Shown here piece by piece: positions 1-7,151 of a stretch of DNA of 25,620 nucleotides. The notes under the pieces were generated by a model. The model searched no databases. It saw only the letters and a list, made by a program, of their open reading frames with translations, and was not told the DNA's origin. The stretch is from an uncultured Bacilli bacterium (GTDB lineage Bacteria > Bacillota_I > Bacilli_A > RF39 > UBA660), in NCBI GenBank assembly GCA_910586865.1, contig CAJUIY010000027.1, forward strand, positions 1 to 25,620, read 5' to 3'. The translations under genes and the position numbers were made by a program. How positions within the stretch are numbered: position 1 is the first letter of the stretch; every line of letters begins with the position of its first letter.

Positions 1-37
1 AAGAATTTACGCACTGAAAGTACGTGGGCATGGCCAG

Positions 38-343
38 TTACCAATTTGCTATATTCCTTTTTTGATATAGTACTCTTACTATCGTAATTGTCTTATTTTC
101 TTCATTTATTGTATAGAAGATAATAAAGTTTTTCACTTTAGCACCCCTATATTTATTTTTTAAAGGTTGGGTAGATATATATTCTGTATTTCCATAAGGA
201 AATTCTGAAATATTATTAGAGCATTTTATAAAGTCATTGGCTAAATTTAATGCAGCTGTCTTATTTCGTAAATGCTGACTAACGTAATAGATGATTCCCT
301 CCATATCCTCTTTCGCAAGTTTTAAATATTCTATTTTGTACAT
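38..343 (-). CDS. RelE/ParE-family toxin of a type II toxin-antitoxin system
   Basis: A 101-residue protein of the usual RelE/ParE size. It begins with the family pattern YKIEYLKLAKEDMEGIIYYV (an aromatic strand, then a helix carrying the A..D...I..Y spacing), has the mid-protein Y/G..K...FIIFYTI strand pair (about residues 66-79) and ends in the hydrophobic strand and basic tail typical of the fold (IVRVLYQKRNI). Family knowledge: these proteins either cleave mRNA on the ribosome (RelE branch) or poison gyrase (ParE branch). The sequence alone does not settle which; the ending VLYQKRNI is more ParE/RelE-like than YoeB-like. It starts 5 bp after the stop of the RelB-type antitoxin, so the two are surely co-transcribed. 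Its start codon is the only ATG near the family's N-terminus. The call is sure at family level, not at target level. Confidence 0.88.
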   Translation of the reverse strand: MYKIEYLKLAKEDMEGIIYYVSQHLRNKTAALNLANDFIKCSNNISEFPYGNTEYISTQPLKNKYRGAKVKNFIIFYTINEENKTITIVRVLYQKRNIANW

Positions 344-348
344 ACCGA

Positions 349-624
349 TTACCTTATTCTATTTTTCATACTTTCTAATACTTCTTCCGATGTATATCTT
401 TTTGAACTAACATCCATTTCTTTTTCTGCTTCTAATAATTTAGAATACATTTCATTATCAAAAGTACTTGTCTTCACTTCAAACGGAAGTTTTTGTTCTC
501 GTAAGACAGCTTTTATAAACATATTAATTGCAGTAGATACATTCATACCTGTATTACTACAAAACAACTCAAAGCATTTTTTATCATTACTGTCTACTCT
601 TACACTTAATGTCGATTGTTCCAT
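349..624 (-). CDS. RelB/DinJ-family antitoxin
   Basis: A 91-residue protein with an N-terminal ribbon-helix-helix (about residues 1-45: MEQSTLSVRVDSNDKKCFEL followed by the G(M/L)(N/T)VSTAINMFI helix) and a charged C-terminus (about 55-91) that would wrap the toxin. This is the RelB/DinJ plan: DNA-binding N-terminus plus toxin-neutralising tail. The open frame extends 29 codons further upstream, but the ATG at 622-624 has a good ribosome site (GAGGG, 5 nt before it), and the longer version would run through the promoter at 647-675, so the short start is chosen. It is first in the two-gene operon, 5 bp before the toxin. An inverted repeat over the -35 box (674-696) is the likely self-repression site, as RelB-type proteins normally repress their own operon with the toxin as co-repressor. 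Confidence 0.9.
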   Translation of the reverse strand: MEQSTLSVRVDSNDKKCFELFCSNTGMNVSTAINMFIKAVLREQKLPFEVKTSTFDNEMYSKLLEAEKEMDVSSKRYTSEEVLESMKNRIR

Positions 625-646
625 AATATCCCTCTTTTCTAAATAA

Positions 647-675
647 ATTATAAGATTATTATAATTTATTGTCAA
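647..675 (-). promoter_or_regulatory. Consensus promoter of the toxin-antitoxin operon
   Basis: On the minus strand TTGACA (670-675) and TATAAT (647-652) are separated by exactly 17 bp, a perfect match to the vegetative sigma factor consensus. The expected transcription start lies about 16 nt before the antitoxin's ATG, leaving just enough leader for the ribosome binding site. Confidence 0.8.
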
Positions 676-696
676 TACAATGTAATACTTTGTATT
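674..696. promoter_or_regulatory. Inverted repeat over the -35 box, probable antitoxin operator
   Basis: Seven-base arms AATACAA (674-680) and TTGTATT (690-696) flank a 9-base centre that itself contains a GTAATAC element. The left arm overlaps the last two bases of the -35 hexamer, so a bound ribbon-helix-helix protein would block RNA polymerase. The palindrome is seen directly; its use by the adjacent antitoxin is inferred. Confidence 0.55.
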
Positions 697-756
697 ATTA
701 TAGTGAAACACTTATAGTTTTAACGATTTATTAAAATTATAATCTACACCAATATG

Positions 757-2337
757 TTATGATTCTACGATATTAATAAATTCTTTTAAACTAGTCGTTT
801 GATAAAGAGGATATCTTGGTATTTTATATTTATCACTTTCTCTACTTGCTTTTTGATAACCGCCAACAAAAGCTAATTGAAATCCAACTTCTTGTACCGC
901 TTCTATTGATTTCTTATCATAATTATAAAAGGGGAAACAAAAAGCATTGGTACTTTTCGTAACATCAATCGATTTTTTTAAGTCATGAATCACATTCTCC
1001 TTGCTTTCACAGATTAATTGCCCTCTTCCACACTCCCCATAAGTATGCATATCAAACGTATGAGATTCGATTTCTAAATAATTAGAACGATAATTTTCAA
1101 TATCCCACCATCCTGTGATTAAAAACAAAGTCGCATGCATCCGATATTCTTCTAGAATTGGAATTAATTTATTGCCATTATGCTTTCCTGTCCCTAAAGC
1201 ACCATCATCTATCGTAATTAACACACTTTTTTCAGGAAGTTCTATCTCATGATACATCCATCTTTTAAATTCTTCCATGGTAAGTGTTTTATAATGATTG
1301 TCTTTTAAATAATTTAATTGTTCTTTGAAATTTTTCACATCCATACAAATTGACTCATTACAACCTTCTCCTAAACTTTCATCATAAAAGAAATGATAAT
1401 TAAGTACTGGTATTTTAGTAGCAGGATTTTTTACTACACTTTCTCCTTCTAACATCTTTTGAAAATCTTCCAAAGAAGTACTACCATCTACCTGATACCT
1501 GTTATGCCATTTCTTACTATTTTCCCTAGTAGACTTTTGATTTGAATCTAAAAATAGAATAGAATCTTCTTTTAATACTTCTATCTTATCTCTAAACTCT
1601 TTCTTTATTTTTTCCAAATTACTTTCTTTGGTGGTGGTTACTAAAACAGCCTTTTCTTTTAATCTTATCTTATTCTCTAAATAATTCCTATACTCATCCA
1701 TGCTAATTAAATAATATCCTAATCTATCTAATGTTTCTAGTTGCTCTTCTACCACCTTACTTTCTACACTATTGTTATCTTTCCTATTTTCTTCTATTTT
1801 TTCATAATGGAGAATACTGACATAAGAAGCTTCTTTCTTGTTAGTGTTCTTTTTTTCGGTTAATTTTTCATCTTTTTTCTTCACTTTTAATAAATTATAT
1901 AAATAATTAACATAGTAATATTGATCATCTACATATTCAATTGGTATACTCATCTCTTTTTTTAGTTTTATTTTTCTCTGATTATCTAAACTATAAAACA
2001 CCGTATTTTTAGCAACTTTTATATTTTGATTAAATACTAAATAATTCTTTTTTTCTTTTTGTTTTTTCTTTGTTTCTTTTTCTACATCTTTATAATATAC
2101 ATAGTATGGTAGACTATTCAGTTTAAAATAAGTATTATTTTTACTTTTCTCTTCTAAGTCAAAAGTAAGACCTTGATAGAGTGTTGCCACCTTTTTATGC
2201 TGTTTATCATATAATACAATATTATCCTTTGTCTTTATGAAGCGATGAAAATGACTTCTTATATCCATATTCACAAAAAAAACAGCTAATCCAATCATAG
2301 AAAATAGGAAAAGAGGAAGTAAACTTCTTTTTTTCAT
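757..2337 (-). CDS. Membrane-anchored polysaccharide deacetylase (NodB domain, PgaB/IcaB-like motif)
   Basis: 526 residues. Residues 1-9 are basic and about 10-24 form one membrane helix (a signal anchor), so the rest lies outside the cell. Residues about 35-180 are Lys-rich with repeated short beta patterns that look like one or two SH3-like wall-binding segments (inference). Residues about 305-526 form the NodB deacetylase domain: TIDDG at 375-379 (catalytic base and metal Asp), SHTFDMH at 425-431 (the two metal histidines), and FCFPFYNYD near 460-470 in place of the usual RPPYG. The H-x4-H spacing resembles the IcaB/PgaB branch (exopolysaccharide GlcNAc deacetylases) rather than the HSxxH of peptidoglycan deacetylases such as PgdA. 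It is last in the operon with miaB and the YlbF-family gene, 35 bp after the latter. The fold is certain; the sugar substrate is not known. Confidence 0.85.
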   Translation of the reverse strand: MKKRSLLPLFLFSMIGLAVFFVNMDIRSHFHRFIKTKDNIVLYDKQHKKVATLYQGLTFDLEEKSKNNTYFKLNSLPYYVYYKDVEKETKKKQKEKKNYLVFNQNIKVAKNTVFYSLDNQRKIKLKKEMSIPIEYVDDQYYYVNYLYNLLKVKKKDEKLTEKKNTNKKEASYVSILHYEKIEENRKDNNSVESKVVEEQLETLDRLGYYLISMDEYRNYLENKIRLKEKAVLVTTTKESNLEKIKKEFRDKIEVLKEDSILFLDSNQKSTRENSKKWHNRYQVDGSTSLEDFQKMLEGESVVKNPATKIPVLNYHFFYDESLGEGCNESICMDVKNFKEQLNYLKDNHYKTLTMEEFKRWMYHEIELPEKSVLITIDDGALGTGKHNGNKLIPILEEYRMHATLFLITGWWDIENYRSNYLEIESHTFDMHTYGECGRGQLICESKENVIHDLKKSIDVTKSTNAFCFPFYNYDKKSIEAVQEVGFQLAFVGGYQKASRESDKYKIPRYPLYQTTSLKEFINIVES

Positions 2338-2372
2338 ACAATCACCTATGATTAGTATTATCCATTTTTCTT

Positions 2373-2711
2373 TTAAATACTCTTATTCAATTTAGAATCA
2401 AAATAATCATTGAATTCCTCTTGAATCATCTGTAATTTTTGATTTACTACTTCTAAATTTTGATTATAAGTTACAAAAAGAGGGATTTCATTTAAAGCTT
2501 CTAGCTTTTCCTCTAACATTTCTTTTATTACTTTCGAATTATTACTACGAATATACTGTTTTTGAAGTGATTTTACTTCTTCTATTAACTGCATTAACTC
2601 TTCATTTTCCCTCATCTTTTGTTTTGCTTTTAAACATAGTTGGTATTCCCTACTTTCCTTGACAAAGAAAATTAAATCATCGACTTTTTGTAACAACTTT
2701 TGCACAGCCAT
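2373..2711 (-). CDS. YlbF/YmcA-family protein (possible RNase Y cofactor)
   Basis: A 112-residue, almost wholly helical protein of the Com_YlbF family, with the charged helix pattern YQLCLKAKQKMRENEELMQL near residues 23-42 and a long second helical pair. In B. subtilis the paralogues YlbF (RicF) and YmcA (RicA), with YaaT, form a complex that tunes RNase Y processing and is needed for competence, biofilm and sporulation; ymcA sits directly after miaB there, as here. Lineages with one copy may use it for both roles (inference). It has a single Cys (residue 26), so it lacks the multi-Cys ends linked to iron-sulphur binding in the Bacillus proteins. The start overlaps the end of miaB by 35 nt. 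GGAG 5 nt before the ATG supports this start and suggests translational coupling. Confidence 0.82.
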   Translation of the reverse strand: MAVQKLLQKVDDLIFFVKESREYQLCLKAKQKMRENEELMQLIEEVKSLQKQYIRSNNSKVIKEMLEEKLEALNEIPLFVTYNQNLEVVNQKLQMIQEEFNDYFDSKLNKSI

Positions 2712-4107
2712 CTAAACTCCATGTTTTCGCATCCGTAACTTCAACTTTTATCATATCTCCAACTTTTATTCCTTCTCCTGTAAAGTTAATGAGTTTATTC
2801 GTATCCGTATATCCATAATACATACCAGGTTTATTCGAAACTCCTTCGGTTAGTACTTCCACTGTTTTTCCGACTAATTTTTTATTATTCTCAAGAAAAT
2901 AATGGTTTACTACTTCATTTAATCTTTGAAGACGTTCTTCTTTTTCTTCCTTGGTAGTGGTATCTTTTAATTTCGCAGCTGGAGTATTTTCTCTTTTGGA
3001 AAAAATAAAAGTAAAAGCATTATCAAACTGACAATATTTACAAATATCTAAAGTTTCTAAAAAGTCTTCTTCCTCTTCTCCAGGAAATCCTACAATAATA
3101 TCTGTAGAAATACTGACATTCGGGATGGTTTTCTTTATTTTATGAAAAAGAGTTAAGTATTCTTCTTTGGTATATCGTCTCCCCATCTTTTTTAGAATTC
3201 TACTACTTCCTGACTGAATAGGTAAGTGAATATGAGGCATGATATTTTCATATTTTGCAATTTTTTCAATCATGCTATCCGAAAAATCCCAAGGATGAGA
3301 GGTCATAAAGCGAATTCTATGAATATTCGTCTTAGATACTTCTTCTAATAATTCTCCTAACCCATAATCTTGATAAATATCTTTTCCATAAGCATTTACA
3401 TTTTGTCCTAAAAGGGTAACCTCTTGATAGCCTTCTTTTACTAAATCTTCAACTTCCTTTAGGATATCTTCTTTTCTTCTACTTCGCTCTCTTCCTCTTG
3501 TAAAAGGAACAATACAATACGTACAGAATTTATCACAACCATAGATAATATTGACATAAGCTTTATGAGGATGATCTCTTTTTACTGGCATTTCTTCCAT
3601 TAAATCGCCTTCTTTGGAATAAACTTCGATGATTTGTTCCTCTTTTTTCATGGCATCGAATACAATTTGTGGTAGTTCATTGATATTATGAGTACCAAAA
3701 ACAAAATTAACAAACTGATAATGATTTAAAATATCTTCTACAACACCAGATTCTTGAGCCATACAGCCACAGATACCAACAACCAAATCTTTTTTGAGAT
3801 TCTCTTTTACATGCTTTAGTCTTCCAAGCATTCCAAAGGCTTTATTATGAGCATTTTCTCGAATGGAACAAGTATTTAATAGGGCTAAATCTGCATCCAT
3901 ATAATTATCTACTCTTTTGAAACCCAAGCTTTCTAACATCGCAGCTATATTTTCACTATCATGCTCATTCATTTGGCATCCATAAGTCTTTAAAAAATAG
4001 GTTTTTCCACAAAATTTGTGGATAAGTTTTTTATCTATTTCATAATTTACTACTTTGTAGTCTTTCTTTTCTCTCTTTCTTGCTTCTTTATAATCGGGTA
4101 AATTCAT
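2677..4107 (-). CDS. miaB: tRNA-2-methylthio-N6-dimethylallyladenosine synthase MiaB
   Basis: A 476-residue radical-SAM methylthiotransferase that adds the 2-methylthio group to i6A37 of tRNAs reading UNN codons. All parts are visible: the N-terminal UPF0004 domain with TYGCQMNEHDSE (C44), NTCSIRENA (C80) and GCMAQ (C115), which hold the sulphur-donating [4Fe-4S] cluster; the radical-SAM triad GCDKFCTYC (C191, C195, C198); the RGRERSR sequence just after it; HLPIQSGS in the barrel; and a C-terminal TRAM domain (about 412-476) that binds tRNA. Length is slightly below that of the Bacillus enzyme, with a short N-terminal extension. It is preceded by an unknown 189-residue gene (15 bp gap) and overlapped at its end by the YlbF-family gene. 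The family call is certain. Confidence 0.97.
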   Translation of the reverse strand: MNLPDYKEARKREKKDYKVVNYEIDKKLIHKFCGKTYFLKTYGCQMNEHDSENIAAMLESLGFKRVDNYMDADLALLNTCSIRENAHNKAFGMLGRLKHVKENLKKDLVVGICGCMAQESGVVEDILNHYQFVNFVFGTHNINELPQIVFDAMKKEEQIIEVYSKEGDLMEEMPVKRDHPHKAYVNIIYGCDKFCTYCIVPFTRGRERSRRKEDILKEVEDLVKEGYQEVTLLGQNVNAYGKDIYQDYGLGELLEEVSKTNIHRIRFMTSHPWDFSDSMIEKIAKYENIMPHIHLPIQSGSSRILKKMGRRYTKEEYLTLFHKIKKTIPNVSISTDIIVGFPGEEEEDFLETLDICKYCQFDNAFTFIFSKRENTPAAKLKDTTTKEEKEERLQRLNEVVNHYFLENNKKLVGKTVEVLTEGVSNKPGMYYGYTDTNKLINFTGEGIKVGDMIKVEVTDAKTWSLDGCAKVVTKSR

Positions 4108-4122
4108 ACTTTCACTACCTTC

Positions 4123-4692
4123 CTACTCTGCTTTCTTTACCATTTTCTTTGGGGAAAGCTCACTAAAATCTCTTTTTTCAAAGTTTCCTTCTTCGTATAC
4201 TATATAAAAAATTCTTCTATTGTCTATTTTATCAATATAATCAGTAATATTATCACTTTCTAAAATAAAGTTCTTCACAACATCGCCACTATCACATAAT
4301 AATTCTTGAAACTCTTTTTCCGATTCTGACATAAATAGTGGTAGAAGAGAGACATTTATCAATTGCATCTCATTCTTATCCATTGCCCTTTTTAAGGCTC
4401 CCACCAGCTTATTATAAGTAATTTCAAAATCCATATTCTGGAAGATGCCATATTTATCTTCTTCCATAAATTGTCCTAATATACTATCTTTTCGAAATAC
4501 TACAATCGATACAAATTCACCTGTTTTAAGCTCATACTCTATTGCCTTCTCATTCATATTTCTTATTTCTTTTCTAATATCCTCTGGAATATTAACTGAA
4601 GTTTTTAATAACAGTGAACTTAATTGAGATTTCAAATGACACATCATATAATCTGTATTATTTTTTACACTTTGATATTCGATTTTATTCAT
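4123..4692 (-). CDS. Unknown cytoplasmic protein, first gene of the miaB operon
   Basis: 189 residues with no signal peptide or membrane helix; I do not recognise the family. It looks alpha/beta: an N-terminal helix (1-45), a central strand FVSIVVFRKDSILG (about 60-73), a helix-rich middle (about 85-110), INVSLLPLF (about 112-120), and a C-terminal strand RIFYIVYEE (about 159-167) before a Lys-rich tail. The start is firm: GGAGGG lies 5 nt before the ATG and a consensus promoter lies 30 bp upstream. It leads the operon with miaB, but the product shows no RNA-binding or iron-sulphur motif, so a role in tRNA modification is not implied by sequence. Confidence 0.7.
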   Translation of the reverse strand: MNKIEYQSVKNNTDYMMCHLKSQLSSLLLKTSVNIPEDIRKEIRNMNEKAIEYELKTGEFVSIVVFRKDSILGQFMEEDKYGIFQNMDFEITYNKLVGALKRAMDKNEMQLINVSLLPLFMSESEKEFQELLCDSGDVVKNFILESDNITDYIDKIDNRRIFYIVYEEGNFEKRDFSELSPKKMVKKAE

Positions 4693-4721
4693 TTTATCCC
4701 TCCAAAATATATATCTACTCT

Positions 4722-4750
4722 ATTATACTCACAAAAATACACTTTTTCAA
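4722..4750 (-). promoter_or_regulatory. Promoter of the unknown gene-miaB-YlbF-deacetylase operon
   Basis: On the minus strand TTGAAA (4745-4750) and TATAAT (4722-4727) lie 17 bp apart, just 18 nt before the ribosome site GGAGGG at 4698-4703. It abuts the terminator of the upstream gene, so the two units are cleanly insulated. Confidence 0.78.
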
Positions 4751-4783
4751 CAAAAAGAAAATATTGGTAATCAGATACCAATA
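4751..4783 (-). terminator. Intrinsic terminator of the ankyrin-like gene
   Basis: A perfect 8-bp stem (TATTGGTA at 4762-4769, TACCAATA at 4776-4783) with a 6-base loop. On the minus strand it is followed by the U-rich tract TTTTCTTTTTG. It lies 46 bp after the stop of the gene at 4830-5510. Confidence 0.8.
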
Positions 4784-4829
4784 CTACCATACTTATTACT
4801 TTTAAAAGTAAATTATTATGAATTTTACT

Positions 4830-5510
4830 TTACACAAATTCATTAATTAATCCTTCTAGTCTACGAAATTTATTCTTTAAAATATCAGTCTTGATGATTT
4901 CCATGTTATCACTTATTTCATCCACAAGACTTTTTACATTAGGAAGTAATTTATCTTTTTCTTCTAATGTATTCACAATAAACGTTAAATTATCCAGTTT
5001 AGAATGTCTACCATAAGCAGGATTTTTAATATACGTCTTAACAAGTTTTTGAAAAGAAGTAACATCAATATTATGAAACCGTTTATCTTCTAATATTTTT
5101 AATGTGGTATAAATATAGTTTTCATTGATGGATTTATCAAGAATCGTTTCATCCTTCTTATTTTTAATATTAGGTTTAAACTTTCTATTCTTCTTTAATT
5201 CTTTGATAATTTCTAATACCTGTACATAGTGAATAGAAACTAAGTAATGAGCAAAGGTATTTCCATCGATATTTTGATGATTGACATCCCATGTTTTCTT
5301 CTTCATATATTTTAAAACTAAATGATATTGCTTTGCACGTAGAAGTCTAGTGATAACATCATTTGATGATTCATCTAGCGTATTAATATCTACTACTTGC
5401 TTATCTAATAATTCCTCAACAAATTCAAAATGTCCTTCCCTCATCAATTCAAAAATCAGGGAGGGGTCTTCTTCACACATCTTTATTGTTTTTTCTTCGT
5501 TATAAAACAT
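4830..5510 (-). CDS. Ankyrin-repeat-like protein
   Basis: 226 residues, cytoplasmic. Several about 33-residue helix-turn-helix units follow each other. The best are about residues 30-60 (GHFEFVEELLDKQVVDINTL), 62-95, and 75-130, where D(V)NHQNIDGNTFAHYLV shows the D.G.T..H ankyrin turn, followed by PNIKNKKDETILDKSI with the matching D.T.L pattern. The N-terminal half is therefore a degenerate ankyrin stack; the last 80 residues are helical without clear repeats. Ankyrin stacks bind partner proteins; the partner is not evident here. The gene stands alone with its own promoter (5544-5572) and terminator (4751-4783). The start is supported by AGGTG upstream of the ATG. Confidence 0.72.
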   Translation of the reverse strand: MFYNEEKTIKMCEEDPSLIFELMREGHFEFVEELLDKQVVDINTLDESSNDVITRLLRAKQYHLVLKYMKKKTWDVNHQNIDGNTFAHYLVSIHYVQVLEIIKELKKNRKFKPNIKNKKDETILDKSINENYIYTTLKILEDKRFHNIDVTSFQKLVKTYIKNPAYGRHSKLDNLTFIVNTLEEKDKLLPNVKSLVDEISDNMEIIKTDILKNKFRRLEGLINEFV

Positions 5511-5543
5511 TTTAACACCTCTTATCCATGTGATTGGTTATAT

Positions 5544-5572
5544 ATTTTAACAAATTTATCCCAAAATGTCAA
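5544..5572 (-). promoter_or_regulatory. Promoter of the ankyrin-like gene
   Basis: Minus-strand TTGACA (5567-5572) and TAAAAT (5544-5549) with a 17-bp spacer, about 30 nt before the ATG at 5508-5510. Confidence 0.72.
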
Positions 5573-5708
5573 ATAAATTCGTCACCTTTATATTGGGGTA
5601 TCGTGATGTTTTTTATACAATTTTTTCTAAAATTTATGAATACCAATGGTAAGGTTTATTATAAAATATGTGTTTTTTAACTAAAAAATACCAGATATAG
5701 ACTCCTAT

Positions 5709-5733
5709 AAAAAAAGACGTTATAAAACATCTT
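5709..5733 (-). terminator. Intrinsic terminator of the HD-rdgB-reductase operon
   Basis: On the minus strand AAGATG (from 5733) pairs with CGTCTT (to 5714; one G-U pair) around an 8-base loop and runs straight into seven Ts. It begins 5 bp after the stop of the reductase gene. Confidence 0.68.
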
Positions 5734-5738
5734 CTCTT

Positions 5739-6476
5739 CTAACTTCTTGCTGCACCATCTACTGATAAAATATTTCCTGTAATATAACTTGCCATATCAC
5801 TTGCTAAAAACAAGAAAGCATTTGCAATATCACGAGGTTCTCCAATTCTTCCTAGAGGAATCGTTTTAATTAAAGGTTCAATCATTTCTTTTGGAAGATT
5901 TTTCACCATATCGGTATTAGTAATACCAGGAGCTACTGCATTTACTCTAATATTAGCGGGAGCTAGTTCTCGTGCTAAAGATTTTGTAAGACCATTAACT
6001 GCAAACTTACTGGTTGGGTATCCAATACCAGATGGTTGCCCATAAATGCTTACCATGGAAGAAGTGTTTAAAATTACCCCTCCTTTTTGCTCTTTCATAA
6101 TAGGAGTTACTGCTTTTATCATATGAAACATTGCCTTCACATTTAAATTCATAATATTTTCAAATTCTTCAGAGGTCGTATCTTCTATTTTTTTATTAGC
6201 AGAAATTCCTGCATTATTTACTAAAATATCAATATGCCCAAACCTGGTTCTAATTTCATCTACCGTCTTAGAAACTTCCTCATAATCACTTAAGTTGGGG
6301 TAATATCCAAAAACTTCTAATCCTTCCTTTTTTAAATTATTGATTGCTTTCTCAACGGATTCTTTTCTAGAACCAAAAAGAATCACTTCTGCCTGATTTT
6401 CTTTAAATAATTTCACTACTTCTAAGCCAATTCCTCTTGTTCCACCAGTTATCAAAGCAACTTTACCTTCTAACAT
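5739..6476 (-). CDS. Short-chain dehydrogenase/reductase, FabG-like (3-oxoacyl-ACP reductase type)
   Basis: 245 residues, the usual FabG length. Cofactor loop TGGTRGIG at 10-17; NNAG at 87-90; catalytic N111, S140, Y153 and K157 (YPTSK); after it the PG(I)(T)NTDM segment (about 183-190) and a C-terminal SYITGNILSVDGA that matches FabG's tetramer interface. The Arg/Ser residues after the second strand (GSRKES) suggest NADP(H). FabG reduces 3-oxoacyl-ACP in fatty acid synthesis, but here no other fab gene is near, and FabG-like proteins include many sugar and sterol reductases, so the substrate is open. It lies 55 bp after rdgB with a good site (AAGGTG, 6 nt before ATG), and the operon terminator follows at once. 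Confidence 0.85.
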   Translation of the reverse strand: MLEGKVALITGGTRGIGLEVVKLFKENQAEVILFGSRKESVEKAINNLKKEGLEVFGYYPNLSDYEEVSKTVDEIRTRFGHIDILVNNAGISANKKIEDTTSEEFENIMNLNVKAMFHMIKAVTPIMKEQKGGVILNTSSMVSIYGQPSGIGYPTSKFAVNGLTKSLARELAPANIRVNAVAPGITNTDMVKNLPKEMIEPLIKTIPLGRIGEPRDIANAFLFLASDMASYITGNILSVDGAARS

Positions 6477-6531
6477 TTATAACACCTTCCTCCTTTTATT
6501 ATAACTTATTTTTTTCTTAAATATAAATTAT

Positions 6532-7122
6532 TTATTCCATACAAAGACTTTTTTTCATTTTTTGTATCGCACGACCTCGATGAGAAACCTTGTTTTTTTC
6601 TTCTTCTCTTGCTTCTCCAAACGTTTTCTGTAATTCCTTTGAATAAAAAATGCAATCGTATCCAAAATCTTTCTTTCCAAGTTCTTCTTCCATTATTTTC
6701 CCTTCTGTTTTGCCAACAAAAGATTGGTATTCTCCATTTGGATAGTAAACGACAATCGTACAAGTAAAAGAAGCCTCTTTTTTCTTACCTTTTAGTTCTC
6801 TTCTCAACTTATCGCGATTTTTTTGATCCTCCCCATGCATTCCACTATATCTAGCACTATAAACTCCAGGAGCCCCATTTAGAGAATCTACACACAAACC
6901 ACTATCTTCGGAAACAACGATATATTCCTTATCTATTTTCTTTAAATAATGATGAATCGTTTTTGCCTTTATCAAAGCATTTTCTAAAAAAGTATCTCCT
7001 GTCTCTTCTATTTCATTATAAAAATGAATATCTTCTAATGTCATAATTTCATAATCTTTTAATATTTGCTGATATTCTTTTAACTTATTTTTATTATTGG
7101 TTGCTAATACTATTTTCTTCAT
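6532..7122 (-). CDS. rdgB: XTP/dITP pyrophosphatase (RdgB/HAM1 family)
   Basis: A 196-residue house-cleaning enzyme that hydrolyses dITP, ITP and XTP to monophosphates, keeping deaminated purines out of DNA and RNA. Signature parts: TNNKNKLKE at 8-16 (triphosphate binding), VSEDSGLCVDSLNGAPGVYS in the middle (the catalytic acidic residues and the base pocket), F(T/S)C strand, GYDCIFY, and SHRGRA near the C-terminus (base recognition). A TTG one codon earlier (7125) would extend it, but GGAG lies 6 nt before the ATG at 7120-7122, so the ATG is preferred. It lies 29 bp after the HD-domain gene; both act on nucleotides or phosphates, so a shared nucleotide-hygiene role is plausible (inference). 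Confidence 0.93.
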   Translation of the reverse strand: MKKIVLATNNKNKLKEYQQILKDYEIMTLEDIHFYNEIEETGDTFLENALIKAKTIHHYLKKIDKEYIVVSEDSGLCVDSLNGAPGVYSARYSGMHGEDQKNRDKLRRELKGKKKEASFTCTIVVYYPNGEYQSFVGKTEGKIMEEELGKKDFGYDCIFYSKELQKTFGEAREEEKNKVSHRGRAIQKMKKSLCME

Positions 7123-7151
7123 CAATAACTCCTTTTATTTTCCTTTTTCTC

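Noticed and set aside
1..37. Short, more GC-rich sequence before the toxin gene's end, possibly the edge of another element
   Set aside because: Only 37 bases are in the window; no reading frame or repeat can be supported.
6506..6763. A minus-strand frame of 85 codons overlapping the end of rdgB
   Set aside because: It is in another frame of a gene with clear RdgB motifs, and its composition (runs of Arg/Lys and Trp) is not protein-like.
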